A stretch of DNA of 64,000 bases, taken from assembly GCF_034720595.1 (NCBI RefSeq), contig NZ_JAYESJ010000001.1, positions 770,001 to 834,000 on the forward strand, given 5' to 3'. How positions within the stretch are numbered: the stretch's first letter is position 1; each line of letters begins with the position of its first letter. Under the pieces are notes generated by a model that had not been told where the DNA came from, ran no database searches, and worked only from the letters and a program-made list of their open reading frames with translations. The position numbers were made by a program, and so were the translations under genes. Source of the DNA: Rhizobium sp. CC-YZS058 (GTDB lineage Bacteria; Pseudomonadota; Alphaproteobacteria; Rhizobiales; Rhizobiaceae). Below, one piece after another: positions 27,625 to 36,340 of this stretch.

Positions 27625-29268
27625 ATGAACACGCACAGCCCTCTTTCGCCGGATCCTGTCGCCCGCCTCGCCAGCCCGCCCAGTCCGCAGCATATTCTCG
27701 CCGCCCTGCCGCGCCCTGTTCTGGCGCTCGATGAGGAGGGTGTCGTGGTCTATGCCAATGATGCGGCCGAGGCTGTCTTCGAAGGCTGGGTGGTCGGCCT
27801 CAATCTTCGCGACCTGATGCCGGGCTTCACCCTGTCCGGCGCATCGCAGAGCGGGCCGGTCGTCCTCCGTCTCGCCTGCCGGCGCAACGAGACTTACGAT
27901 GTCACGCTCGCAGCACTTGCCGATGGCGGCTTCGTCGTGGATCTGAGGCTCGCGCCGGCGGCCGAGGCGAATTTGATCGCCATCGACCGCGACGAGCTGA
28001 CGGGTCTTGCCAAGCGCAACACGCTGATGGCCCATCTCGCCGCGGCTCTGGAGCAGGATGCGGGTGCTGCCACCGTTGCCGTCCATTGCGTCGATCTCGA
28101 TCGATTCAAGACGGTCAATGATACGCTCGGCCATGCGGTGGGCGATCTTCTGCTCAAGAAGGTGGCCGACCGCCTGACCGCGGCCTGCCGCAAGAGCGAT
28201 CTGGTCGCGCGTCTGGGCGGCGACGAATTCGTCATCCTGCAGCGCGATGTCGAGGACGATGCGGCTGCCGAGCGGCTCGCCGCGCGCATCGTCGATCTGG
28301 TCGGCAGAACCTATGTCCTGAGCGGCCATACGATCAACATCGGAGCCAGCGTCGGCGTGGCGCTGCGGGCCGAAGCGGCGCAGGCGCGCGATCTGCTGCG
28401 CAATGCGGATCTCGCACTGTACGAGGCGAAGAGGGCTGGCCGCGGCCGGTTCCGCACCTTCGAGGCCAGCATGGACACCGGCCTGCAGGAGCGCCGTGAA
28501 ATGGAGATCGATCTGCGGCGGGCTTTGGCGCTCAAGCAGTTCGAGCTCAGCTACCAGCCGTTCGTCGATCTGTCGACCGATCGGGTCATCGGCTTCGAGG
28601 CCTTGTTGCGCTGGACCCATCCGGTCAAGGGCAACATTCCGCCGCTGCAGTTCATTCCGCTGGCCGAGGAGAACGGGCTGATCGTCAAGATCGGCGAGTG
28701 GGTGCTGCGCCAGGCCTGCATCGAGGCGGCGACCTGGCCGGACGAGATGATCATCGCGGTCAATGTCTCGCCGCTTCAGTTCAAGGCCGATACGCTGCTG
28801 GACACCGTTTCCGCGGCGCTCGCCCGCTCGGGCCTTCCGGCGCACCGGCTGGAGATCGAGATCACCGAAGGTGCGCTTCTTGACGATACCGACAATGTGC
28901 TGGTGACGCTTGCCGCCCTGCGCGATCTCGGCGTGAAGATCTCGATGGACGATTTCGGCACCGGCTATTCCTCGCTCGCCTATCTGCAGAAATTCCCCTT
29001 CAGCAAGATCAAGATCGACCGGTCCTTCGTCGCCACCGACAGTGCCGACAGCGAGGCCATCCTCAAGGCGGTGGCGAGCCTCGGCACCAGCCTCGGCATG
29101 GCGATCACCGCCGAAGGCGTGGAGACCGCGGAGCAACTGGCCCGGATCCGCAGCGAGCGCTGCACCCACGTTCAGGGCTACCTGACCGGGCGGCCGATGC
29201 AGCCGGCGAAGATTGCGGACTTCCTGAGCCGATCCAACCCCGACACCGTGAGCGAGACTGCCCGATGA
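27625..29268 (+). CDS. PAS-GGDEF-EAL cyclic-di-GMP turnover protein
   Basis: 547 aa, soluble. A PAS-like domain covers about 22-110. The GGDEF domain (about 120-280) has an intact GGDEF at 198-202 and the product-inhibition site RKSD (R189, D192) five residues before it. The EAL domain (about 295-535) keeps EALLRW (325-330), the metal motifs EITEGAL and DDFGTGYSSL, KIDRSF and EGVET. Both cyclase and phosphodiesterase therefore look catalytically competent. Its stop overlaps the start of the BLUF gene by 4 bases, so the light sensor probably controls the enzyme in trans. Confidence 0.92.
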   Translation: MNTHSPLSPDPVARLASPPSPQHILAALPRPVLALDEEGVVVYANDAAEAVFEGWVVGLNLRDLMPGFTLSGASQSGPVVLRLACRRNETYDVTLAALADGGFVVDLRLAPAAEANLIAIDRDELTGLAKRNTLMAHLAAALEQDAGAATVAVHCVDLDRFKTVNDTLGHAVGDLLLKKVADRLTAACRKSDLVARLGGDEFVILQRDVEDDAAAERLAARIVDLVGRTYVLSGHTINIGASVGVALRAEAAQARDLLRNADLALYEAKRAGRGRFRTFEASMDTGLQERREMEIDLRRALALKQFELSYQPFVDLSTDRVIGFEALLRWTHPVKGNIPPLQFIPLAEENGLIVKIGEWVLRQACIEAATWPDEMIIAVNVSPLQFKADTLLDTVSAALARSGLPAHRLEIEITEGALLDDTDNVLVTLAALRDLGVKISMDDFGTGYSSLAYLQKFPFSKIKIDRSFVATDSADSEAILKAVASLGTSLGMAITAEGVETAEQLARIRSERCTHVQGYLTGRPMQPAKIADFLSRSNPDTVSETAR

Positions 29269-29705
29269 CCGACCGCCTTCACCGCCTCGTCTATTACAGC
29301 CGCAACCATGTCTCCGCCGATGCTTCAAGCTTTCAGTCCGCGGTCGATGACATTCTGGCCAGGAGCCGGGCCAACAATGCCCGCGATGCCATCACCGGCG
29401 CCCTGCTGTTCAATGCCGGCTGCTTCGCCCAGGTCTTGGAAGGGCCGCTCGAAGCGGTCGAGGCGACCTTCGAGCGCATCCAGCAGGACGAACGCCACAG
29501 CGATGTCTCGCTTCTGGCCTTCGATCCGGTGGAGCATCGCTCCTTTCCCAACTGGGCCATGGGCTTCATCGGGCTTTCGGACAGGGATGCGGCCCGCTTC
29601 TCCGGCATCGCCACCGCAAGCGGCTTTGATCCAGCCCGCCTAAGCGGGGAGGAGATCCATCGGCTGCTGCGCGACCTGACGCTTGAGGAAGAGCACGCGC
29701 TCTGA
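29265..29705 (+). CDS. BLUF-domain blue-light photoreceptor
   Basis: 146 aa, mostly one BLUF domain that binds FAD. Key residues are present: Y10 (LVYYS), N38 (NNARDAITG), Q56 (FAQVLEG), W97 and M99 (FPNWAMG); the Tyr-Gln pair is what carries the light-driven hydrogen-bond switch. There is a short C-terminal tail and no output domain. ATG overlaps the stop of the GGDEF-EAL gene, so output is probably by contact with that protein, linking blue light to cyclic-di-GMP and the motile-sessile choice. Confidence 0.93.
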   Translation: MTDRLHRLVYYSRNHVSADASSFQSAVDDILARSRANNARDAITGALLFNAGCFAQVLEGPLEAVEATFERIQQDERHSDVSLLAFDPVEHRSFPNWAMGFIGLSDRDAARFSGIATASGFDPARLSGEEIHRLLRDLTLEEEHAL

Positions 29706-29716
29706 CGCAGATTTCC

Positions 29717-29740
29717 ACGAGGGCGGCGGTCCCGCCTCGT
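29717..29740. terminator. possible terminator between convergent genes
   Basis: ACGAGG plus CGG pairs with CCGCCTCGT (one bulged G) between the BLUF gene and the hypothetical gene that faces it. There is no T run. Weak call based on position and stem. Confidence 0.35.
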
Positions 29741-29750
29741 CCGGAGACGG

Positions 29751-30368
29751 TCAGCGCAGCAGGCCGTCCTTGAAGAACTGCTCGAAGCCCTTCAGGTCGT
29801 TCGCTGGGCTGCGCTCCCGGTTGATGCTTTCGTCCCTGGCTGCCTTGACGCGCTTGGTCAGTCGCCGCCGTTCCGCAGCCTTCTGGCGGTTCTCTTCCCG
29901 GGCGAGGACGTCGTCCTCGCGCCAGGTGTCGACGGTGCCCTGATCGAGCAGCGCCTCGACCTGGCGGGGATCGAACACGTGAAAGGTGATCGCCTTCGCC
30001 CGGCCGCGCAGCCGGATCGTGCGTGTTCCGGCGCTGACCAGACGCCCGTCTTCCAGCCAACGCCGCCGCTCGCTTGTGGTGATCGTCAGAATATCCTCGA
30101 TCTCGCGCGGAAGCACCGGCAGACTATCAAGGGTCGGCAGCAGCGCGGCGAGCCGTGTTTCCAGCGCCGAGAACGCATCCTCGTCCTCTTCGCCCATCGA
30201 GAGCGTCAGCGCCATGCCATCGAGCGCCAGCGCCCGATGTGCCTTGCCGCCGAGCCGCGCGCGCAGTTCCTGCAGCAGGCCCTTCGCCCGCAGCGCCGAA
30301 CCGAGCGTGGCCGTTGTCGGCAGCGCGAAGCTGCGGGTGAAGGCGGCGGCGGGCTTGCTCTTGCTCAT
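29751..30368 (-). CDS. hypothetical protein with charged C-terminal helix
   Basis: 205 aa, not recognised. There is no signal peptide or membrane segment. Residues 1-95 look helical. A stretch ITTSERRRWLEDGRLVSAG (95-113), followed by alternating beta-like residues up to FHVFDPRQVEALLD, could be a small winged or MerR-like binding domain. Residues 145-195 are a long, highly charged helix (EENRQKAAERRRLTKRVK). Codon use matches its neighbours. It sits alone between the BLUF gene (convergent) and the uronate operon, so context gives no function. Confidence 0.7.
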   Translation of the reverse strand: MSKSKPAAAFTRSFALPTTATLGSALRAKGLLQELRARLGGKAHRALALDGMALTLSMGEEDEDAFSALETRLAALLPTLDSLPVLPREIEDILTITTSERRRWLEDGRLVSAGTRTIRLRGRAKAITFHVFDPRQVEALLDQGTVDTWREDDVLAREENRQKAAERRRLTKRVKAARDESINRERSPANDLKGFEQFFKDGLLR

Positions 30369-30559
30369 GACCCAGCAAATGGGCCGCAGGCTGCCGAGGT
30401 CAATCCGTGCGCGGGACCCTTTCGCCTGGCCGTCGCCGAAGCGATCATCCGGACGGAGAGATCCTGGTTGAGCGTGTGCGCGCCCTGCGATCCGCCGAGC
30501 GCGACGGCCGGTCTGCGGCGCTCTTCGCTGAGTTCAGGGCTAACACGTCCGCGTCCGCT

Positions 30560-31603
30560 TCATCCCGGCAGCGGCACGTCCGCATCGAGCCGTGCCCAGC
30601 ACCCCGTTTCCGCCGACCGCAGGATCGCATCGATCAGGCGGTGGGCGGCAAGCGCATCGTCGGCACTGGCCGATGGCGCCGAACCCTGGTCGAGCGCGTC
30701 GAGAAAATCCCGGTGCAGCGCCAGATGGTTGTGGTGCGAGAAGGCCATCGGGTCCGCGCCGCTGCCGCCGTCGGTGTCCGACCAGGCAAACGTGCCCCCG
30801 TCCATCAGCTGCACCCGCGCGCCGTCGCCCTCGAGCAGGGCCGAGCCTCGGGTTCCGAAAAGCTGGATGCGATCCGGCAGGCCGGGATAGGCGGCGGTGG
30901 TGGCGCTGAGCGCGCCGATCGCCCCGCCCGCGAACCGCAGCGTCGCATGGACCAGATCTTCCGTCTCCATCCGGTGCACCGCACTGGTAACGGCAAGCGC
31001 AGAGACGTCGGTCGGCAATCCGACAAGCGCGATGAACTGATCGATCGTGTGGATCGCCTGCGTCAGCAGCACACCGCCGCCGTCGCGCGCCCAAGTCCCG
31101 CGGCCAGGCTCGTCGTAATAGGCCTGTGGTCGCCAGTTGCCGAGCGCCATCGTGGCGGAGACGATCTCGCCCAGCGCGCCGTCCCGCATGAGCCGGGCTG
31201 TCTCCATGAAGGAGGGACGAAACCGGCGCTGGAAGGTGATGCCGAGCGGGATCCGCGCCGCAGCCGCCACCAGCTGGCGCGACCGTTCCAGCGTCACCTC
31301 CAGCGGCTTTTCGAGCAGCACCGCCTTGCCCGTCCGCGCGGCGCGCTCCACCAGGTCGAGATGCGTGTTGGGCGGGGTCAGAACGACGAGATAATCGATC
31401 GACGGATCGTCGAACAGCGCCTCGGCCGTCTCCACCACCGGCAGCCCGAAACGCGCCCCGAACGCCGTGCGGCGCGCTTCACTCGGTGCGAACGCCCCAA
31501 CGACGGTTACCCGGTCCGAAAGGTCGAGCAAACTCAACACATGCGGCGCTGCCGCCATGCCAAGCCCCAGGATTCCAGCACGCCGCTTGCTTTTGCCACT
31601 CAT
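30560..31603 (-). CDS. Gfo/Idh/MocA family NAD(P)-dependent oxidoreductase
   Basis: 347 aa. An N-terminal Rossmann fold (GILGLGMAA, residues 9-17), then EKPLEV near 97-102 with the catalytic Lys, and a C-terminal alpha/beta domain containing the GGVLLTQAIHTIDQFI stretch that lines the sugar site. Members oxidise sugars, inositols or uronates. It is the last gene of the operon uxaC-TRAP-GntR-kduI, 29 bases after kduI, so a uronate or its deoxy derivative is the likely substrate; the exact one cannot be read from sequence. Confidence 0.87.
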   Translation of the reverse strand: MSGKSKRRAGILGLGMAAAPHVLSLLDLSDRVTVVGAFAPSEARRTAFGARFGLPVVETAEALFDDPSIDYLVVLTPPNTHLDLVERAARTGKAVLLEKPLEVTLERSRQLVAAAARIPLGITFQRRFRPSFMETARLMRDGALGEIVSATMALGNWRPQAYYDEPGRGTWARDGGGVLLTQAIHTIDQFIALVGLPTDVSALAVTSAVHRMETEDLVHATLRFAGGAIGALSATTAAYPGLPDRIQLFGTRGSALLEGDGARVQLMDGGTFAWSDTDGGSGADPMAFSHHNHLALHRDFLDALDQGSAPSASADDALAAHRLIDAILRSAETGCWARLDADVPLPG

Positions 31604-31632
31604 GGCGCGGACTGCCTTCCAGAAGGCGTCAT

Positions 31633-32466
31633 CTACCGCATATCTCCAATCGCAACAGCATCGACGTCCGTGTAGTCGACATTGTCGCCGGCCATGGCCC
31701 AGATGAAGGCGTAGTTGGAGGTGCCGCAGCCGGAGTGGATCGACCAGGCGGGGGAGAGGACGGCCTCTTCATTGGCCATGACGATATGGCGTGTTTCCGA
31801 GGGTTCGCCCATGAAGTGGAAGACGCGGGCCGTGTCGGCGAGATCGAAATAGAGATAGGCTTCCATCCGCCGGTCGTGCACATGCGCCGGCATGGTGTTC
31901 CAGACCGAGCCCTTGGCAAGCTGGGTCATGCCGACGACGATCTGGCAGGTCTCGACGGTCGTGGTGAACTGGAAGATCGAGCGCTCGTTCGAGGTTTCCT
32001 GGGCGCCGAGGTCGAGGCGCTTGGCATCGGCGAGCGTGATCAGCCGCGTCGGGCAGTTGCGATGGGCGGGGGCGGAAAGCAGATAGAACTTGGCCGGCGC
32101 GTCCGCATTCGTCGAGGCAAAGCGGACCGTTTCTCCCATGCCGACATAGAGCATGTCGCGCGTGCCGAGCGGATAGGTCGTCTCGCCGACGGTGATCTCG
32201 CCCGCGCCGCCGATATTGACGGCCACGAGCTCGCGGCGCTCGAGGAAGGACTTGGTGCCGTTCGGCTTGATCGTCTCGAGCGGCAGGGCGGTTTCGGCAG
32301 GTATGGCGCCGCCGACGATCATCCGGTCGTAGTGGGTGTAGGTGAGGGTGATCTGGCCGGGCACGAACAGCGGGCCGACATGGAAATGGTGACGCAACTC
32401 GTCCGTACCCATCATGGCGGCGGCGGCGGGGTCGATCGCGAAACGGGTGCTGTATTCGGTTGTCAT
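31633..32466 (-). CDS. kduI: 5-dehydro-4-deoxy-D-glucuronate isomerase KduI
   Basis: 277-aa cupin that turns 5-keto-4-deoxyuronate, from unsaturated pectin or glycosaminoglycan disaccharides, into 2,5-diketo-3-deoxygluconate. Zinc ligands match E. coli KduI with a one-residue offset: H195, H197, E202 (PAHVHDRRMEAY) and H244 (WSIHSGCGTSNY). Length is normal. Its product is the substrate of KduD, and a KduD-like domain is encoded in the divergent operon as part of a fusion (39386-41314). Lies 19 bases after the GntR gene. Confidence 0.95.
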   Translation of the reverse strand: MTTEYSTRFAIDPAAAAMMGTDELRHHFHVGPLFVPGQITLTYTHYDRMIVGGAIPAETALPLETIKPNGTKSFLERRELVAVNIGGAGEITVGETTYPLGTRDMLYVGMGETVRFASTNADAPAKFYLLSAPAHRNCPTRLITLADAKRLDLGAQETSNERSIFQFTTTVETCQIVVGMTQLAKGSVWNTMPAHVHDRRMEAYLYFDLADTARVFHFMGEPSETRHIVMANEEAVLSPAWSIHSGCGTSNYAFIWAMAGDNVDYTDVDAVAIGDMR

Positions 32467-32485
32467 GTCACTCTTCTTCCGTGGT

Positions 32486-33268
32486 TCAAAAGGTTCGGAT
32501 CCGGGCAGGTGGCGCCGCGTTCATCGTGTAGTCGGATTGCTGGCCGGAGAGCCGCTTGCGATAGCGCTCCTGGGCGGCGAGCAGATGGGCGCGCATGGCG
32601 TCGCGCGCGCCATCGGCATCGCCGGCGGAAATCGCCTGCAGGATGCGCAGATGCTCCCGCTGCAGGCCGGCCAGATAGTCGGTCGAAAGAACCTCGACCG
32701 AATACCAGGGCGAGTTCCGGTCGCAGGGGATCGTGCGGTCGCCAAGCGCGTCGAGGATCTCGACATAGAAGGGGTTGTTGGTGGCCGAGGCGATCTCGCG
32801 GTGGAAGGCGAAGTCGGCCTTGCCGGTCGGCTGTCCCTCCTTGAGAAGATGTTCGAACTCGAAGAAGGCCTCCTGGATGCGGGCCTCCTGCGAAGGGCTG
32901 CGGCGGCCTGCGGCAAGGCCCGCACTTTCGATCTCGATGCCCATGCGGACCTCGAGCACGTTCACCGCCTGGCTGATCCGGTTGCCCATATCGGCCGTCA
33001 GCGCGCTGATCTTGTGGGTCGGGTGACCAAGCACGAAGACGCCCGCCCCGTGCCGGGCCTCGACCAGATTGTCGGCAGCAAGGGCTGCCACCGCTTCGCG
33101 GACCACGGTGCGGCTGACGCCGAAGATCTCGGTCATGCGCTGTTCGGTCGGCAGCCGTTCGCCCACCTGGAAATCGCCGGCCAGGATCTGCGAGCGCAGC
33201 GCCTGCGCCACGTTTTCGGAGAGTTTCGGCTTTCGCTCGACCTTCATATCCGCCGGTTGTCCGCTCAT
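32486..33268 (-). CDS. GntR family (FadR subfamily) regulator of uronate genes
   Basis: 260 aa. A winged HTH spans about 15-85 with LPTEQRMTEIFGVSRTVVREAVAALAADNLVEARHGAGVFV, the classic GntR pattern, then an FCD ligand-binding domain of helices with metal-binding His (FHREIAS, HLRIL, HLLAAQ). It lies inside the operon between the TRAP genes and kduI. It probably binds the inverted repeat at 37804-37838 between the two uronate operons and releases it when a uronate or KDG-pathway intermediate is present. Confidence 0.9.
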   Translation of the reverse strand: MSGQPADMKVERKPKLSENVAQALRSQILAGDFQVGERLPTEQRMTEIFGVSRTVVREAVAALAADNLVEARHGAGVFVLGHPTHKISALTADMGNRISQAVNVLEVRMGIEIESAGLAAGRRSPSQEARIQEAFFEFEHLLKEGQPTGKADFAFHREIASATNNPFYVEILDALGDRTIPCDRNSPWYSVEVLSTDYLAGLQREHLRILQAISAGDADGARDAMRAHLLAAQERYRKRLSGQQSDYTMNAAPPARIRTF

Positions 33269-33289
33269 CGTCGTTCCACTCCAAAGGCC

Positions 33290-34570
33290 CTATTTGAACA
33301 CGCTCGGCAGCCAGAGCGAGAGAGCCGGAATATAGGTGACAAGAAGAAGAACCACGATGCCCGCCCCGTAGAAGGGCCAGATGGAGCGCATGGCTTCCCA
33401 GACCGATATCTTTCCCACCGCGCAGGCGACGAACTGCACGCCGCCGACGGGTGGCGTGTTCAAGCCGATACCGTAGTTCAGGATCATGATCACGCCGAAA
33501 TGGACGGGGTCGACACCATAGGCGGTGGCGATCGGCAGGAAGATCGGCGTGGTGATGATGATCGTCGGGCCCATGTCCATGAAGGTGCCGAGCACCAGCA
33601 TCAGCACATTGAGCAGGAGCAGGATCATGATCGGATTGTCCGACAGGGTCTGCATCCAGGCGACCAGCGTGGCCGGCACGCGCAGGAAGGCCATGAGCCA
33701 GGAGAAGGCGGCCGCGCAGCCGATGATGAGCAGCACCATGGCCGTGGTGCGCACGGCCCCCATCGTCGCATGCACGAAATCCTGCCAGCTCAGCTGCCGG
33801 TAGATCAGCAGCGTGACGAGAAGCGCATAGATGACGGCGATGCAGGAGCTTTCGGTCGCCGTGAAGATGCCGGAGCGCACGCCGCCGAAGATGATGGCGA
33901 TCAGCAGCAGGCCAGGAAGAGCGATGGCAAGCAGATGGAGCACGGCAGCAAAGCCGGGGAACCGCTCTGTCGGATAGCCTCGCTTGCGGGCAACGATATA
34001 GGCCGTGACCATCAGCACCGCGGCAAAGAGCAGGCCCGGTACGACGCCGGCGGTGAAGAGATCGGCGATCGAGATCTTGCCGCCGGCCGAGATCGAATAG
34101 ATGATCATGTTGTGCGAGGGCGGCAGAAGGAGAGCGATCAGCGCTGCCATGGAGGTGACGTTGACCGCATAATCGGCGCCATAGCCGCGGGCCTTCATCT
34201 GCGGGATCATCAGCCCGCCCACGGCCGCGGCCTCGGCGACCGCCGAGCCGGAGATGCCGCCGAACAGCGTCGAGGTGAGGATGTTCACCTGGCCGAGCCC
34301 GCCGCGCAGATGCCCGACGATCGAGGCGGCGAAGGCGACGATGCGCCCGGCAATGCCGCCACGCACCATCAGGTCGCCGGAGTAGATGAAGAAGGGGATG
34401 GCGAGCATCGAGAAGACGCTCATGCCGGAGTTCAGGCGCTGGAACACCACAAGCGGCGGCAGGCCCATATAGAGGACGGTGGCCAGGCTCGACACGCCGA
34501 GGCAGAAGGCGATCGGCGTGCCGATCAGCATCAGAAGCGTGAAGCTGCCGAACAGGATCCAGAGTTCCAT
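33290..34570 (-). CDS. TRAP transporter large permease (DctM-like)
   Basis: 426 aa with about 12 hydrophobic segments, family DctM. Motifs include IPFFIYSGDLMVRGGIAGRIV and the conserved STLFGGISGSAVAEAAAVGG near residue 100. It is the ion-coupled channel of the TRAP system that takes up the acid captured by the DctP protein encoded upstream. The start is 4 bases after the small-permease stop. Confidence 0.93.
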   Translation of the reverse strand: MELWILFGSFTLLMLIGTPIAFCLGVSSLATVLYMGLPPLVVFQRLNSGMSVFSMLAIPFFIYSGDLMVRGGIAGRIVAFAASIVGHLRGGLGQVNILTSTLFGGISGSAVAEAAAVGGLMIPQMKARGYGADYAVNVTSMAALIALLLPPSHNMIIYSISAGGKISIADLFTAGVVPGLLFAAVLMVTAYIVARKRGYPTERFPGFAAVLHLLAIALPGLLLIAIIFGGVRSGIFTATESSCIAVIYALLVTLLIYRQLSWQDFVHATMGAVRTTAMVLLIIGCAAAFSWLMAFLRVPATLVAWMQTLSDNPIMILLLLNVLMLVLGTFMDMGPTIIITTPIFLPIATAYGVDPVHFGVIMILNYGIGLNTPPVGGVQFVACAVGKISVWEAMRSIWPFYGAGIVVLLLVTYIPALSLWLPSVFK

Positions 34571-34574
34571 CGGT

Positions 34575-35189
34575 TCAATTCCCCTTCGCCACGGGCGGAC
34601 GGCTGCTCGCGCCGAGCGTGGCGGCGTCCTTGCGGACGTCTTCGATATTTTCGAGTTCGACGGCGATTTCGGTGGGCGCCAGCTCGTCCAGCGCCTCGTC
34701 GATCGGCGCGCCGGACAGGCGCATCAGAATCCGTTCGAGCGAGAAGAGCACGATGAGCAGGCCGCCGCCGATCAGCGGCGCATAGTCCCAGGCACCGGAA
34801 ATGCCGAGCGCCGGCAGCCGGGTTGCAAAGGTCAGGCTGACGAGCTTGGCCCCATACCAGATCATCCCCAGGCCGAAGGCGAAGATGACGATGTCGGAAA
34901 TCATCCGCAGCCACTTCTTGCCGGCCCGCGGCAGGACATAGAGCAGCACGTCGAAGCCCATGTGGTTGTTCTCCCGCACGCCGACAGCGGCGCCGAGAAA
35001 GATGAACCAGCTCATGAGGATCACCGCACCGGGCTCGGTCCAGCTGGGCGAATCGTTCAGCACATAGCGGCAGAAGACCTGCCAGGCGACGATGGCCGTC
35101 ATGGCGACGAGACCGGCGCCGGCAATATAGAGCGCGGCCGTGTTCAGTTTCGTAAGGACTGGAATGCCGGTCTTGAGGGTGGTGGACAT
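34575..35189 (-). CDS. TRAP transporter small permease (DctQ-like)
   Basis: 204 aa from ATG 35189, preceded by CAGGAGA; an in-frame ATG at 35258 would add 23 unlikely residues. Four hydrophobic segments and the family motif RYVLNDSPSWTEPGAVILMSW (about 47-67) identify DctQ. The hydrophilic C-terminal tail is longer than usual. It forms the membrane complex with the large permease. Confidence 0.88.
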   Translation of the reverse strand: MSTTLKTGIPVLTKLNTAALYIAGAGLVAMTAIVAWQVFCRYVLNDSPSWTEPGAVILMSWFIFLGAAVGVRENNHMGFDVLLYVLPRAGKKWLRMISDIVIFAFGLGMIWYGAKLVSLTFATRLPALGISGAWDYAPLIGGGLLIVLFSLERILMRLSGAPIDEALDELAPTEIAVELENIEDVRKDAATLGASSRPPVAKGN

Positions 35190-35264
35190 GGTTCGGCTGT
35201 CTCCTGACCTTCCCTCCGCGCGGAGGGAACGGGCATGCAAGCTCTGGACAATGGACACACGGCG

Positions 35265-35293
35265 GCCCGCTGGCCTTCAAACGGCCAGCAGGC
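35265..35293 (-). promoter_or_regulatory. stem-loop between dctP and dctQ genes
   Basis: GCTGGCC (35269-35275) pairs with GGCCAGC (35283-35289), extended by GCC/GGC outside, in the 117-base gap after the binding-protein gene. Such stems often protect the upstream mRNA or reduce read-through so that the binding protein is made in excess over the permeases. Confidence 0.5.
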
Positions 35294-35306
35294 AGCCGCG
35301 GAGTGG

Positions 35307-36284
35307 TTACTGCACCGCCTGCACGTCGGCGACGAGCTTCTTCAACACGTCATCGGTGATGTGCTTTTCGTAGACAGGCTTCATCGCGTCGATGAAGCCC
35401 TGCTTTTCGACTTCGTTGATCTGAGCCCCCGCCTTTTCGACGGCCGCGCGCGATTCCTGCGTCTTGGCGGCCCAGAGCTCGCGCTGCTTGGCGACGCTGT
35501 CCTTGGCCGCCTGCTTGAAGAGCGCCTGGTCCTCCGGCGTCAGCTGGTCGAAGGCCGCCTTGTTCATCACGAAGACCTCGGGGAGGATCGTGTGCTCGTC
35601 GAGCGAGAAGTTCTTGGCGACTTCATAGTGCTTGGCGGTATCGAAGCTCGGGAAGTTGTTCTCCGCCCCGTCGATGACGCCGGTCTCGATCGAGGAATAG
35701 ACCTCGCCGTAAGGCATCGGCGTCGCATTGGCACCGAGCGCGGCCACCATGTCGACGAAGATGTCCGACTGGATGACGCGGAACTTCAGGCCCTTCATGT
35801 CCTCAACCGTCTTGATCGGCTTGTTGGCATTGTAGAAGGAGCGGGCGCCCGCATCATAGAAGGCGAGTGCGACCAGGCCGGCCGGCTCGAAGGCGGCCTT
35901 GATCTGGTCGCCGATCGGCCCGTCCATGACCTTGTGCATGTGCTCTTCGGAACGGAAGATATAGGGCAGAGCCGGAACGATGGTTTCCTTCACCGTGCCG
36001 TTGAAGGGCGCCATGGAGACGCGGTTGAGCTCGATGACGCCGGAGCGGACCTGCTCGATCGTGTCCTTTTCTTCGCCGAGCTGGGCGGAGTGGTAGACCT
36101 CGACCGCATAGCGGCCGGCCGTGCGCTCCTTGATCAGCGCACCGAAATACTTGACGCCTTCCACCGTCGGATAGCCATCCGGATGCGTATCCGAGGATTT
36201 GAGCACCGTCTGCGCCGAGGCGCTGCCCAGCATCAGAAGCGAAGCGAGCGCGACGCCCGTCCAGAGTTTGGTGATATGCAACAT
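35307..36284 (-). CDS. TRAP transporter substrate-binding protein (DctP family)
   Basis: 325 aa, periplasmic. A Sec signal peptide covers residues 1-24 (LWTGVALASLLMLGSASA). DctP motifs follow: SDTHPDGYPTVEGVKYFG, the ligand-carboxylate Arg in GLKFRVIQSDIF (about 148) and NFPSFDTAKHYEVAKNF. The family binds organic acids including galacturonate and glucuronate; placement directly after uxaC and before kduI makes a hexuronate the best guess. Confidence 0.92.
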   Translation of the reverse strand: MLHITKLWTGVALASLLMLGSASAQTVLKSSDTHPDGYPTVEGVKYFGALIKERTAGRYAVEVYHSAQLGEEKDTIEQVRSGVIELNRVSMAPFNGTVKETIVPALPYIFRSEEHMHKVMDGPIGDQIKAAFEPAGLVALAFYDAGARSFYNANKPIKTVEDMKGLKFRVIQSDIFVDMVAALGANATPMPYGEVYSSIETGVIDGAENNFPSFDTAKHYEVAKNFSLDEHTILPEVFVMNKAAFDQLTPEDQALFKQAAKDSVAKQRELWAAKTQESRAAVEKAGAQINEVEKQGFIDAMKPVYEKHITDDVLKKLVADVQAVQ

Positions 36285-36340
36285 TGTCTCCTCCCAGTTG
36301 GCAGGCTTTCGCCTGCTGTTGCGTGGTGTTGTTCAGGGCC

